DNA of 64,000 nucleotides from JAJEBT01 sp965214975 (GCA_965214975.1 OZ244055.1:1798001-1862000), one strand, 5' to 3'. Positions 29,344 to 36,704 are shown, counted from the stretch's first letter. Notes: a model not told the origin generated them from the letters alone. A program made the numbers and translations.

Positions 29344-31542
29344 ATGCTGTTCCATCATGCGTCGAAAAACCGCCCCGCCGATCTCGGCCCCTACCCGCTG
29401 GAGATCCTGGCCCGCGACGAAACGGTCGTCGCGCGCGAGGCGGCGCGCCCGCGCGCCGTTTCCGGAGCGCCGCCGAGCCCCGACGGCCCGCTCGGCGCCG
29501 CCGCCCGGCACTACCGCGACCTGTTCGGCAGGTTCGTGTCCGAGGAGCCGGCCGAGAAGCGGGCCCCGGTGCCGAAAGATCCCGACCGGCGGGCGTTCGA
29601 CGTCAAGGGCTGCGCGTATTTCATGGACGCGAGCCAGGTCGGCATCTGCCGGATTCCGGAAAACGCCTGGCTGGAGGACGCGGAAAGACTCGACGGCCAC
29701 GACCACGCGATCGTCCTGCTGATCGAGCATCCGCGCCAGCCCGAGGCAGGCAACCTCGCGAGACGGTGGACCGAGGGCGCGGTCGAGGCCTGCGCGGAGA
29801 TGCGCGCCATCGAGATCGCGGCCTGCCTTGCCGGCCACGTCCGCCAGATGGGCTTCGACACCCGCATCCACGTCGCCGGCGACGAATGCGTGGACCGCGA
29901 GCGGCTCGCGGTGCTTGCGGGGCTGTGCGTGCGCGACGGGGAAGACCTCGCCAACCCCTACATCGAGGGAGAGTTCACGCTGGCGGCGATCTCGACGCCC
30001 TACGAGCTCGCCTGCGACGCGCCGCTCGCCGCGAGCGCGGAGAACGGGCGCAACCGGGCCTACTGGAAGGGGATCAACGGCGCCATGTCGGGCCGCGAGC
30101 GCGCGCGCCGCGCGAGGCGCCGGTCGCACCAGAGCCGCTACCCGATGGAGCAGGTCAGGCGCGTCGACCGTCCGACGACGCTGATCCTGGACGACGAGGT
30201 GCCGCGCGTGCCGAAACGGGGCGCGTTCTTCGAGCGCGCGCTGCAGGGCGATCTCGGCGAGAAGTCGCAGCGCGAGCGCTCGCGCTTCGCCTTCAAGCAC
30301 CCGCTTTCGATGAGCCAGCTGCGGGTCATCCGCTCCATGGTGCCGCATCAGGACGGCGAGCCCACTTCGGGCGTCGACCGCGGCGACTACGCGGATCCGG
30401 CCGCCAACGCCAGGGCGATCAAGGCCCTGGCGTACTTCCTGGGCGCGGATCTGGCGGGAATCTGCGAAGTCCCGCGCTACGCGTGGCATTCCCACAAGGA
30501 GGACGGGACGCCGATCGAGATGTACCACCGCTACGCGGTCGTGATGCTGATCGACCAGGGCTACGACACCATGGAAGGCGCAAGCGGCGACGACTGGATC
30601 TCCGGGGCGCAGTCCATGCGCGGCTATCTGCGCGGCGCCGAGATCGCCGGGGTCATGGGCGAGATGCTGAGAAGCCTCGGCTTTCCCGCGCGCTCGCAGA
30701 CCAACGCCGACAGCGACGTCCTGCACATCCCGCTCGTTCTGTGGGCCGGGCTCGGCGAGATGAGCCGCATCGGCGAGCTGGTGCTCAACCCCTTCGTCGG
30801 GCCGCGCTTCAAGTCGGTGGTGCTGACCACGGACATGCCGCTGGAGGCCGACAAGCCGATCGACTTCGGTCTCCAGTACTTCTGCAGCCACTGCCACAAG
30901 TGCGACCGCGAATGCCCGTGCGACGCCATCCCGCACGGCGACAAGGTCATGTTCAACGGCTACGAGATCTGGAAACCCGACGTCGAGCGCTGCACCCGCT
31001 ACCGGCTGACCAATTCCAAGGGATCCGCCTGCGGCCGCTGCATGAAGACCTGCCCGCTGAACAAGGTCGTCGATCTCGACGGAGGACTGTTCCCGCGCAT
31101 GGCGAGCTGGATGGGCGTCAACGCGATGTTCCTGAAGCCCCTCCTGGTTCCCGCCGCGACCTGGCTCGACGACAGGCTCGGCAACGGCAGACGCAATCCG
31201 CTCAAGAAATGGTGGTTCGACCACGAGATCGTCGACGGCGCGACGATCGACGCGCCGGGGACCAACCAGCGCGACATCGACCCCGGCAAGAAGGTCGACA
31301 AGACCGGCCAGAAGATCGCCTACTACCACGCCAGCATGATGCCGGCGCCGGACCAGCCCGGCCCCTTCGCGGTCGACCGCAAGGCCGCGCTGCGGGCCGC
31401 CGAGCTGGTCGAGACCCCCGACGAGGCCCGCGCGCGGGCCGCCCGCGGCGGTCCGGCGCCCGGGCACTACGCGCCGACCCCGCCCGTCAGCGACAAGGCC
31501 GTCGAGGAACGGACGGCAAACCCCTTCCACGGCGACGACTGA
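29344..31542 (+). CDS. Reductive dehalogenase-like iron-sulfur corrinoid protein, soluble type
   Basis: A 732-residue protein. Cys514/517/520/524 (FCSHCHKCDRECP) and the later Cys563/566/570 (CGRCMKTCP) with Cys550 match the two [4Fe-4S] sites of RdhA proteins. Residues about 360-505 (ALAYFLGADLAGIC to GPRFKSVVL) form the B12-binding nitroreductase-like domain. A degenerate second copy, about 90-235 (CAYFMDASQVGIC onwards), is visible N-terminally. There is no twin-arginine signal and no rdhB anchor, so it is probably cytosolic like BhbA and NpRdhA, though it lacks their fused reductase domain. ATG 29344 has a GGAGGG site upstream. The halogenated substrate is unknown. Confidence 0.85.
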   Translation: MLFHHASKNRPADLGPYPLEILARDETVVAREAARPRAVSGAPPSPDGPLGAAARHYRDLFGRFVSEEPAEKRAPVPKDPDRRAFDVKGCAYFMDASQVGICRIPENAWLEDAERLDGHDHAIVLLIEHPRQPEAGNLARRWTEGAVEACAEMRAIEIAACLAGHVRQMGFDTRIHVAGDECVDRERLAVLAGLCVRDGEDLANPYIEGEFTLAAISTPYELACDAPLAASAENGRNRAYWKGINGAMSGRERARRARRRSHQSRYPMEQVRRVDRPTTLILDDEVPRVPKRGAFFERALQGDLGEKSQRERSRFAFKHPLSMSQLRVIRSMVPHQDGEPTSGVDRGDYADPAANARAIKALAYFLGADLAGICEVPRYAWHSHKEDGTPIEMYHRYAVVMLIDQGYDTMEGASGDDWISGAQSMRGYLRGAEIAGVMGEMLRSLGFPARSQTNADSDVLHIPLVLWAGLGEMSRIGELVLNPFVGPRFKSVVLTTDMPLEADKPIDFGLQYFCSHCHKCDRECPCDAIPHGDKVMFNGYEIWKPDVERCTRYRLTNSKGSACGRCMKTCPLNKVVDLDGGLFPRMASWMGVNAMFLKPLLVPAATWLDDRLGNGRRNPLKKWWFDHEIVDGATIDAPGTNQRDIDPGKKVDKTGQKIAYYHASMMPAPDQPGPFAVDRKAALRAAELVETPDEARARAARGGPAPGHYAPTPPVSDKAVEERTANPFHGDD

Positions 31543-31552
31543 CGGCGGGGCG

Positions 31553-32593
31553 CTACCGCTCGAGGGTGCTGGCGGCGAAGAGTTCCCCGATCCCGAGCCG
31601 TCGCGGCGTCAGGCCCTGCTCGTGCGAGTACGCCGCGACGGTTTCCAGAACCCTGCGGTTGGCGGCGACGCCGTGCCGCACCAGGGGCGTCGCGAGCGCC
31701 GTCTCGGCCTCGGCCGGCAGCAACCCGGCGTCGATGTGGTGGCGGACATGCTCGAGCCGCTGCCGGTCGGCGAACGCGGCCGCCTCATCGAAGGCCTTGA
31801 GGAGGCTGAGCATCACCCACGGATGCCTCTCGGCGACCTCGCGCCTGACCACCATGGCGTGATTGATCGGATAGAGGCCGGTCTTGCCGAAGTACCGCCT
31901 GCCCTCGGCCCGGGGGTCGGGGAACAGCGGCCCGAAATCCGGATGGTTGTGCAGGTCCGCGCGGCTGCGGTCGACCAGGTTGCCGCCCGGAAGGTAGAGC
32001 AGCGTCGCGTCGAGTTCCCCCGCGAGCAGCATCTCGCCCATGTCGGTGCTCCCCGGGATGCCGTGCACCGTCACGCCCGGGGGCGGCCGGAAACCCGTCG
32101 AGCCGCCATGGCTGGTCTCCGGAGTCCGCTCCATCCAGAACTCCATGTCCTTCGGCGCGACGCCGAAGTCGTGCTCGAGAATGCCGCGCGACCACAGCGC
32201 CGCGGTCTGCTGGTACTCCGGCACGCCGACGCGCTTGCCCCGCAGATCCTGCGGCCGCTCGATGCCGGCGCCCCTGCGGACCAGGATCCAGTTCTGGAAG
32301 AAGAACCGCGTGGTGAAGACCGGCAGCCCGACGAAGCGGTCGTCCCCGCGCGCCGTCGCCATCAGCAGCGACGAGACCGACATCTCGGAAACGTCGAACT
32401 CGGCGAACTTGAGCTGGCGCCAGAAGAGTTCCGACGGGTGCAGCTCGAGCAGGGTCATGTCGACGCCTTCGGCGGCGACGGATCCGTCGAGGACCGGACG
32501 GGTTCGCAGATTCGGCGTCAGCGCGACGCTCAGGCGGATCCCGCCCCCGCTCCGCCGGCCGGCGGCTTCCGGGCCCAGTCGCGGCATTCTCAC
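31553..32593 (-). CDS. 4,5-dihydroxyphthalate decarboxylase-like protein
   Basis: A 346-residue protein of the 4,5-dihydroxyphthalate decarboxylase family, which uses a periplasmic-binding-protein fold without a secretion signal. RLSVALTPNLRTRPVLDG, the FDVSEMSVSSLLM segment and RGKRVGVPEYQQTAALW are characteristic. It begins at GTG 32593 with a GGGGGAG site; ATG 32587 is an alternative. It follows the deiodinase-like selenoprotein by 49 bp on the same strand. The substrate is probably an aromatic carboxylate, perhaps halogenated given the neighbours (inference). Confidence 0.85.
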   Translation of the reverse strand: MRMPRLGPEAAGRRSGGGIRLSVALTPNLRTRPVLDGSVAAEGVDMTLLELHPSELFWRQLKFAEFDVSEMSVSSLLMATARGDDRFVGLPVFTTRFFFQNWILVRRGAGIERPQDLRGKRVGVPEYQQTAALWSRGILEHDFGVAPKDMEFWMERTPETSHGGSTGFRPPPGVTVHGIPGSTDMGEMLLAGELDATLLYLPGGNLVDRSRADLHNHPDFGPLFPDPRAEGRRYFGKTGLYPINHAMVVRREVAERHPWVMLSLLKAFDEAAAFADRQRLEHVRHHIDAGLLPAEAETALATPLVRHGVAANRRVLETVAAYSHEQGLTPRRLGIGELFAASTLER

Positions 32594-32642
32594 CGAAGGT
32601 CTCTCCCCCGCTCCGCCCGGTTGCGTCCCGCAATCCCCGGGA

Positions 32643-33326
32643 TCAGGCGGCGACCGCCTGCGCCTCGATCGCCCCGAGCCAGGCTTCGGGGTCGAAACCC
32701 TGCGGACCCGGCGCGCCGTTGAAGGCGATCCGTCCGTCGCGGTCGACGACGAACAGCCGGATCGGAGCCGAGACGTAGGCGCTCTCGACGGCGTTGCCGA
32801 TGCCGTCGAGCAGCATGGGCAGGCGGATGTCCTGGTTGATCTGGCAGGCCGACGCGATGGCGGCGCGCTCGTCCTCGTCCGAGGGCGTCGCGTAGACGAT
32901 GTCGTCGTAGAGGTTCTGCGGGGTCTGCCACCCGTCGGACGGATGCGCCTCCCGGATGTAGACGAGGAAGAACTCGACGGCGTTCCGGTGAAGTTCGTGG
33001 ATCTCGTTCAGACGCCCGGTCTGGCCGCGGAAGGGCGGTCAGGTGTAGGAGCCGAACGCGAGCGCGACCGGCCTCCCCCTGAGCCTGGAAAGCGTGACGA
33101 ACTCCCCCGTCCGGCGACGCCGGCGGTCGAGGCGTTCGGCCGTGAAGTCCGGCGCCGTGTCCCCGACCCCGGGAACCCGCGGCTCGCGCGCCTTCTCCCG
33201 CGCCATCATGGCGTCGAACTCGGCCTCGGTCATGTCCGAGACCTCGAGCCATTCCCTCCTGCGCTCGGAAAACGGCAGGCCGCTCGAGGAGAAGTCCTTG
33301 TAGTGCGCGTAGCGCTCGTTCGGCAT
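32643..33326 (-). CDS. Iodothyronine-deiodinase-like selenoprotein (in-frame TGA decoded as Sec)
   Basis: Reading through the TGA at 33039-33041 gives a 227-residue protein with selenocysteine at residue 96 in FGSYT-U-PPFRGQ. The continuation reads NAVEFFLVYIREAHPSDGW, the hallmark of deiodinase-family proteins, and ends at TGA 32643. The N-terminal part alone (95 residues) would lack the active site. A GGAGGG site precedes ATG 33326. The fold is thioredoxin-like; deiodinases remove iodine reductively with the selenol. The bacterial substrate is unknown. The gene sits 43 bp after another selenoprotein gene, and a hairpin resembling a bacterial SECIS follows the TGA. Confidence 0.85.
33009..33023 (-). 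promoter_or_regulatory. Candidate bacterial SECIS hairpin of the deiodinase-like gene
   Basis: On the minus strand, 15 nt after the TGA, a perfect 5-bp stem CAGAC/GUCUG encloses a CGGGC loop lying 21-25 nt after the TGA. In E. coli fdhF the apical loop lies about 18-23 nt after the UGA. The position and G-containing loop fit SelB recognition; the stem is short and no folding energy was computed. Confidence 0.6.
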
Positions 33327-33369
33327 CAGCGTCGCCCTCCGCGGTCCGCCTCCGGCCGGTTTCCGGCGG

Positions 33370-33837
33370 TCAGCGGGATTCGAGGAAGCGGATCAGCTTG
33401 ACGACGTCGGCCGCCTCGATTCTTCCGAGCGGGCCGTCGGCGTAGCTCGACACCGCGACCTTGCCGCCGGCCCCGAGGACGAACTCGGACGGCTGGATGA
33501 TCTGGCGGCGCTCCTCCCACCAGGAACCGAGGGCGTCGGCGACATCCCTCGTCACGCCGTGGCCGATCGGGAAGTTGACCTCGTCGGCCACCTCCCTGGC
33601 CTTGTCCAGGGGATCGACGCTCGCGGCGACGACGGAGGCGCCGAGCTCGCGGAGCTCGTCGCGGTGTTCGGCGAAGCCGGCCAACTGCCGGCGGCAGAAC
33701 GGTCACCAGTGGCCGCGGTAGAACAGAACGACCTTGTACTTGCCGTCGAGCCCGCCGGGCAGATCGAGCGTTCCGCCGTCGACGAGGTCAAGGGTCACCT
33801 CGGGAAACGAGGCTCCGGCACCGAGCTTGTCGGCCAT
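33370..33837 (-). CDS. Peroxiredoxin-like (AhpC/TSA) selenoprotein with UxxC motif
   Basis: Reading through the TGA at 33703-33705 yields 155 residues with selenocysteine at residue 45 in FYRGHW-U-PFC, so the redox motif is U-P-F-C with Cys48 as resolving residue. This equals the CxxC of redoxin-family proteins, whose usual form is RGxWCPxC. The rest of the AhpC/TSA fold follows (LRELGASVVAASVDPLDKAREV, YADGPLGRIEAADVVKLI). ATG 33837 has an AGAGGG site 9 nt upstream. It lies between vsr and the deiodinase-like gene on the same strand. A hairpin at 33677-33691 could be its SECIS. Confidence 0.85.
33677..33691 (-). promoter_or_regulatory. Candidate bacterial SECIS hairpin of the peroxiredoxin-like gene
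   Basis: Beginning 12 nt after the TGA on the minus strand, CCGGC and GCCGG form a perfect 5-bp stem around loop AGUUG, placing the loop 17-21 nt after the TGA. The loop has the G and U features typical of bacterial SECIS. An alternative stem CUGCC/GGCAG lies just 5' of it, so the real fold is uncertain. Confidence 0.6.
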
Positions 33838-33914
33838 GCGCTTGCACCCTCTCGCCGTGAACGCGCCCGTTCTACCATCCGGCCGGCCCGGCCGCAAGAC
33901 CGCTTCCCCGCCGT

Positions 33915-34379
33915 TCACGCCGCGGGCAGACCGTCGGCGCCGAATTCGAGGAGGGGAGCGTCCGACCTCAGCCACGCCTCGACCAGATCCGCCGACGCCG
34001 CCACTCCGGCGGGCGTTCCCAGCGCGCAGGCCCAGACCGTCGCGACGCGCCACCCGGCGGCGGCGAGTTCCGCCCGCACGGCCCGGTCGCGTTTCACGTT
34101 GGCGTCGAACTTGGCCTGCCAGTACTCCGGCCGCGTGGCCGGCGTCGATGCGTGGCGGCAGTCCGCGTGCCGGTGCCAGAAGCAGCCATGCACGAAGACG
34201 ACGGCGCCGAACCTGCGGAAGACGAGGTCGGGCCGGCCTCGAAGCCCCTTGCCGTGAAGCCCGTAGCGCAGCCCGCGCGCGTGGAGCGCGTGCCGAAGCG
34301 CCCTCTCCGGCCCCGTGTCCTTGGCCCTGATGGCGGACATGATCCGCGATCGGGTCTCCCGGTCGACGATGTCGGTCAC
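33915..34379 (-). CDS. vsr: Very short patch repair endonuclease (Vsr)
   Basis: A 154-residue Vsr endonuclease, which nicks T:G mismatches left by deamination of 5-methylcytosine. RSRIMSAIRAKDTGPE at the N-terminus, GRPDLVF with catalytic Asp, and FVHGCFWHRHADC with zinc-binding residues are all present. It starts at GTG 34379, overlapping the SRAP gene stop as GTGA. No Dcm-like methyltransferase is next to it in this window, so its partner, if any, is elsewhere. Confidence 0.93.
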   Translation of the reverse strand: MTDIVDRETRSRIMSAIRAKDTGPERALRHALHARGLRYGLHGKGLRGRPDLVFRRFGAVVFVHGCFWHRHADCRHASTPATRPEYWQAKFDANVKRDRAVRAELAAAGWRVATVWACALGTPAGVAASADLVEAWLRSDAPLLEFGADGLPAA

Positions 34380-35080
34380 GGGCGCCCGGACCGGACGGCC
34401 GCGGCCGGCTCGATGCAGCGCGGATCGTCGTGGCGCGCGCTGTTGACCCTCGTGCCGACCCGCGTCGCCGCCATTTCCCGCGCCGGGAACGGCCCCAGGG
34501 CGATCTCCCTCCCCGCGAGCCAGTCGTCCACGGCGCCGGGGTCGAGGATCGCCGGCATGCGGTGATGGACCGGCGCGACCAGCGCGTTCGCCTCCGTCGT
34601 CAGGACGGCGCAGGTCTCCAGGGGCGGACCGGGATCGAGGCCGGCCAGCAGGCCGGCCCGTCCGGGCGACGGCGTCCAGCGTTCCCACAGGCCGGCAAGG
34701 GCGAAGGGCCGGCGGTCCGTCATGGCGAACAGGTAGGGCTGCCGGCCCGTCCCCTCGCGTCGCCACTCGAAAAAGCCGTCCGCGGGAATCGCGCAGCGCC
34801 GGGACTCGAAGGCCGCGCGGAAGGACGGCTTCCCGCGCGCGGTCTCGGCGCGGGCGTTGATCAGCCCGCGGCCGGTTTCCGGACCTTCGGCCCAGGCGGG
34901 AACGAGTCCCCAGCGAAGCATCGCCGGCGCCGGCGCCGCCCTGCCGCGGCGCAGCGCGACCACGTCCTGTCCGGGCGCGACGTTGTAGCGCGGCCGGAGG
35001 TTGAGCGGCGGCCCCTCGAGCGGGCCGAACAGGGTGGCCAGGCCGTCCCAGGAAAAGCCCTGCGTGAACCGTCCGCACAT
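34376..35080 (-). CDS. yedK: SOS response-associated peptidase (SRAP, HMCES/YedK type)
   Basis: A 234-residue SRAP protein. MCGRFTQ at the start places the catalytic Cys2, used after Met removal to crosslink abasic sites. NVAPGQ, NARAET, GFFEWRREG and APVHHRMP are the other conserved motifs (Asn, Glu, His). The role is protection of abasic sites in single-stranded DNA. ATG 35080 is fixed by the MCGRF requirement. It is coupled to vsr downstream and divergent from bfd, with a 26-bp palindrome and a Fur-like box between them. Confidence 0.94.
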   Translation of the reverse strand: MCGRFTQGFSWDGLATLFGPLEGPPLNLRPRYNVAPGQDVVALRRGRAAPAPAMLRWGLVPAWAEGPETGRGLINARAETARGKPSFRAAFESRRCAIPADGFFEWRREGTGRQPYLFAMTDRRPFALAGLWERWTPSPGRAGLLAGLDPGPPLETCAVLTTEANALVAPVHHRMPAILDPGAVDDWLAGREIALGPFPAREMAATRVGTRVNSARHDDPRCIEPAAAVRSGRP

Positions 35081-35119
35081 GACGCGCCTGCCGGGACGGG
35101 CTACCGGACGGCCGCCGTC

Positions 35120-35145
35120 CCGGATCCGGTTGCAACCGGATCCGG
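35120..35145. promoter_or_regulatory. Perfect 26-bp palindrome between SRAP and bfd genes
   Basis: The arms CCGGATCCGG flank a TTGCAA centre and form an exact 26-bp palindrome; with GCCGT (35114-35118) and ACGGC (35146-35150) outside, a stem of 18 bp with one bulge is possible. It sits between divergent starts at 35080 and 35200. It may be a protein operator or a hairpin in the leader of either gene. Confidence 0.75.
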
Positions 35146-35158
35146 ACGGCATATTATG

Positions 35159-35175
35159 TTGCGAATCGTTCTCAA
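35159..35175. promoter_or_regulatory. Putative Fur-type iron box upstream of bfd
   Basis: TTGCGAATCGTTCTCAA is an imperfect 7-3-7 palindrome resembling Fur boxes of TonB-receptor promoters, 24 bp upstream of ATG 35200. It fits iron control of the ferredoxin gene, which is normally induced under iron limitation. Confidence 0.6.
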
Positions 35176-35199
35176 CCGGATTCCGGCGGCGGCACGCGC

Positions 35200-35379
35200 A
35201 TGTACGTCTGCATCTGCAACGCGATTCGGGAAGCGGAAATCCGCGAGGCGGCACGCCTCGGCGCCGGAACCGCGCGGGAAGCCTACGCGCAACTCGACTG
35301 CACGCCGCTCTGCACCCAGTGCGCCGTGCATCTGCAGGAGATCCTCGACGAGGAGAACCGGCGGACCGCGCCGGTCTAG
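35200..35379 (+). CDS. bfd: Bacterioferritin-associated ferredoxin
   Basis: A 59-residue protein, short but complete, starting at ATG 35200. The [2Fe-2S] ligands match Bfd: CIC at residues 4-6 and CTQC at residues 38-41. Cys34 is extra. Bfd binds bacterioferritin and reduces its stored ferric iron for release. The partner bfr gene is convergent, and the two stop codons overlap within one CTAG at 35376-35379. A Fur-like box lies 24 bp upstream of the start. Confidence 0.92.
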   Translation: MYVCICNAIREAEIREAARLGAGTAREAYAQLDCTPLCTQCAVHLQEILDEENRRTAPV

Positions 35380-35852
35380 CCGCCGGTCCCCATGAAGGAC
35401 TGCAGGTAGTTCTGGATCCCGATCTTCCCGATCAGCTCGAGCTGCGTTTCGAGCCAGTCGATGTGCTGTTCCTCGTTCTCCATGATCGCCACGAAGATGC
35501 CGCGCGACACGTAGTCCCCGACCTTCTCGCAATGCGCGACCGCGGCGGAGAGATCCGCGTGCGATTCGCGCTCGAGAGCGAGATCCCCCTCGAACGCCTC
35601 CGCCACGTTCTCGCCGATGCGCAGACGGCCGAGCGTCTGGAGGTTGGGCAGCCCCTCGAGCACGAGGATGCGGCCGATCAGCGTGTCGGCATGCTTCATC
35701 TCGTCCACGGACTCGCGGTACTCGATGTCGTCGAGCCTGTCGAGGCCCCAGTTCCCGAACATCCTGGCGTGCAGGAAATACTGGTTGATCGCGGTCAACT
35801 CGTTCTTCAGCACCGTGTTCAGGTGCCTGATGACGTCCTTGTCGCCCTGCAT
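35376..35852 (-). CDS. bfr: Bacterioferritin
   Basis: A 158-residue ferritin-like heme protein. The ferroxidase residues are visible in NELTAINQYFLHARM (Glu18), DEMKHAD (Glu51, His54) and EEQHIDWLE (Glu127, His130). Met52 in EMKHAD is the heme ligand. The length is standard. ATG 35852 is preceded by a strong AAAGGAGG site. It stores iron in the cytosol with bfd as its release partner; the two genes are convergent and share their terminal bases. Confidence 0.96.
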   Translation of the reverse strand: MQGDKDVIRHLNTVLKNELTAINQYFLHARMFGNWGLDRLDDIEYRESVDEMKHADTLIGRILVLEGLPNLQTLGRLRIGENVAEAFEGDLALERESHADLSAAVAHCEKVGDYVSRGIFVAIMENEEQHIDWLETQLELIGKIGIQNYLQSFMGTGG

Positions 35853-35888
35853 GGCGGGCCTCCTTTCCGTTTCGCCGTCTCCGGCCGG

Positions 35889-36263
35889 CTACGCGCCCGG
35901 CCGCGGAACCAGCACCGGCCCGAGAACGGCCCCGGCCAGGACATGCACGTGCAGGTGCATCACTTCCTGCTGCGCGTCCGCGCCGTGATTGGCCAGCAGC
36001 CGGTAGCCGGTCGCGTCGACGCCGAGAATCCGCGCGGTCTCGCCGATCGCGGCCACGTATCCGGCCTGTTCGGCCGCCGGAGCGTTGGCCGAGAAGTCGT
36101 CCCAGGACACGTAGGGCCCCTTGGGGATCACCAGCACGTGCACGGGCGCCTGCGGCCGGATGTCCCTGAACGCGAGCGCGTGCTCCGTCTCGTGCACCTT
36201 GTCGCAGGGGATCTCGCCCCGCAGGATCCTCGCGAACAGGTTGTCGTGGTCGTAGCCCGTCAT
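35889..36263 (-). CDS. HIT-family nucleotide-binding protein
   Basis: A 124-residue HIT protein, close to the Hint branch. The catalytic triad motif HLHVHVLAG (His-x-His-x-His) is near residue 104, and the N-terminal DNLFARILRGEIPCDKV is characteristic. Members hydrolyse aminoacyl- or phosphoramidate-AMP. It starts at ATG 36263, overlapping the hisE stop by 4 bp, a hisE-hint arrangement common in alphaproteobacteria. Confidence 0.92.
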   Translation of the reverse strand: MTGYDHDNLFARILRGEIPCDKVHETEHALAFRDIRPQAPVHVLVIPKGPYVSWDDFSANAPAAEQAGYVAAIGETARILGVDATGYRLLANHGADAQQEVMHLHVHVLAGAVLGPVLVPRPGA

Positions 36264-36598
36264 GACCGCCTCCGCGCGGCTTTCTCGTCGTGGCCGGACA
36301 CGCCCTCCCGGCGCGCCAGTTCGGCCGCGACCTCTTCCGGGGCGATCCCGGCCTCCGCCCAGGCCACCAGCAGGTGATAGAGGAGATCGGCGCTTTCGGC
36401 GACCAGCGCGTCGCGATCCCGCGCCATCGCCGCGATCACGGTTTCCACCGCCTCCTCCCCGAGCTTGCGGGCGATCCGCTCGACCCCGTCCTCGAGGAGC
36501 CGCGCCGTGTAGGATGCGGAAGGATCGCCGCCGATGCGCGAGACGACGGTCGCGTGCAGACGCGCAAGCGCACCGTCGATGTCCGTGGCGCCAGTCAT
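36260..36598 (-). CDS. hisE: Phosphoribosyl-ATP diphosphatase
   Basis: A 112-residue MazG-like all-helical protein. EDGVERIARKLGEEAVETVIAAM, with the conserved Glu residues of the metal site, and LVAESADLLYHLLVAW are diagnostic of HisE, the second step of histidine synthesis (PR-ATP to PR-AMP). No hisF/hisA gene lies upstream in this window; instead the region upstream holds the 182-bp repeat pair. The 3' end is coupled to the HIT gene. Confidence 0.93.
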   Translation of the reverse strand: MTGATDIDGALARLHATVVSRIGGDPSASYTARLLEDGVERIARKLGEEAVETVIAAMARDRDALVAESADLLYHLLVAWAEAGIAPEEVAAELARREGVSGHDEKAARRRS

Positions 36599-36704
36599 GA
36601 ACCCGCAGATCCCGTCCGCCGGAACCCCCGGCGATGCGTGCCGGAGACGCTCCCCGAACGGGAATCACCGTAGCACCCCGCGACCGGACCGGCAAGATTC
36701 GCGG

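Noticed and set aside
32590..33252. Minus-strand open frame overlapping the deiodinase-like gene
   Set aside because: It is in another frame and reads as Arg/Gly-rich sequence, while the frame starting at 33326 shows the deiodinase motifs on both sides of the TGA.
32643..33837. Interpretation of the two TGA-containing genes as pseudogenes
   Set aside because: In both, the TGA falls exactly at the redox-active position, no other frame disruption is present, conserved sequence continues in the same frame, and a hairpin follows at the right distance.
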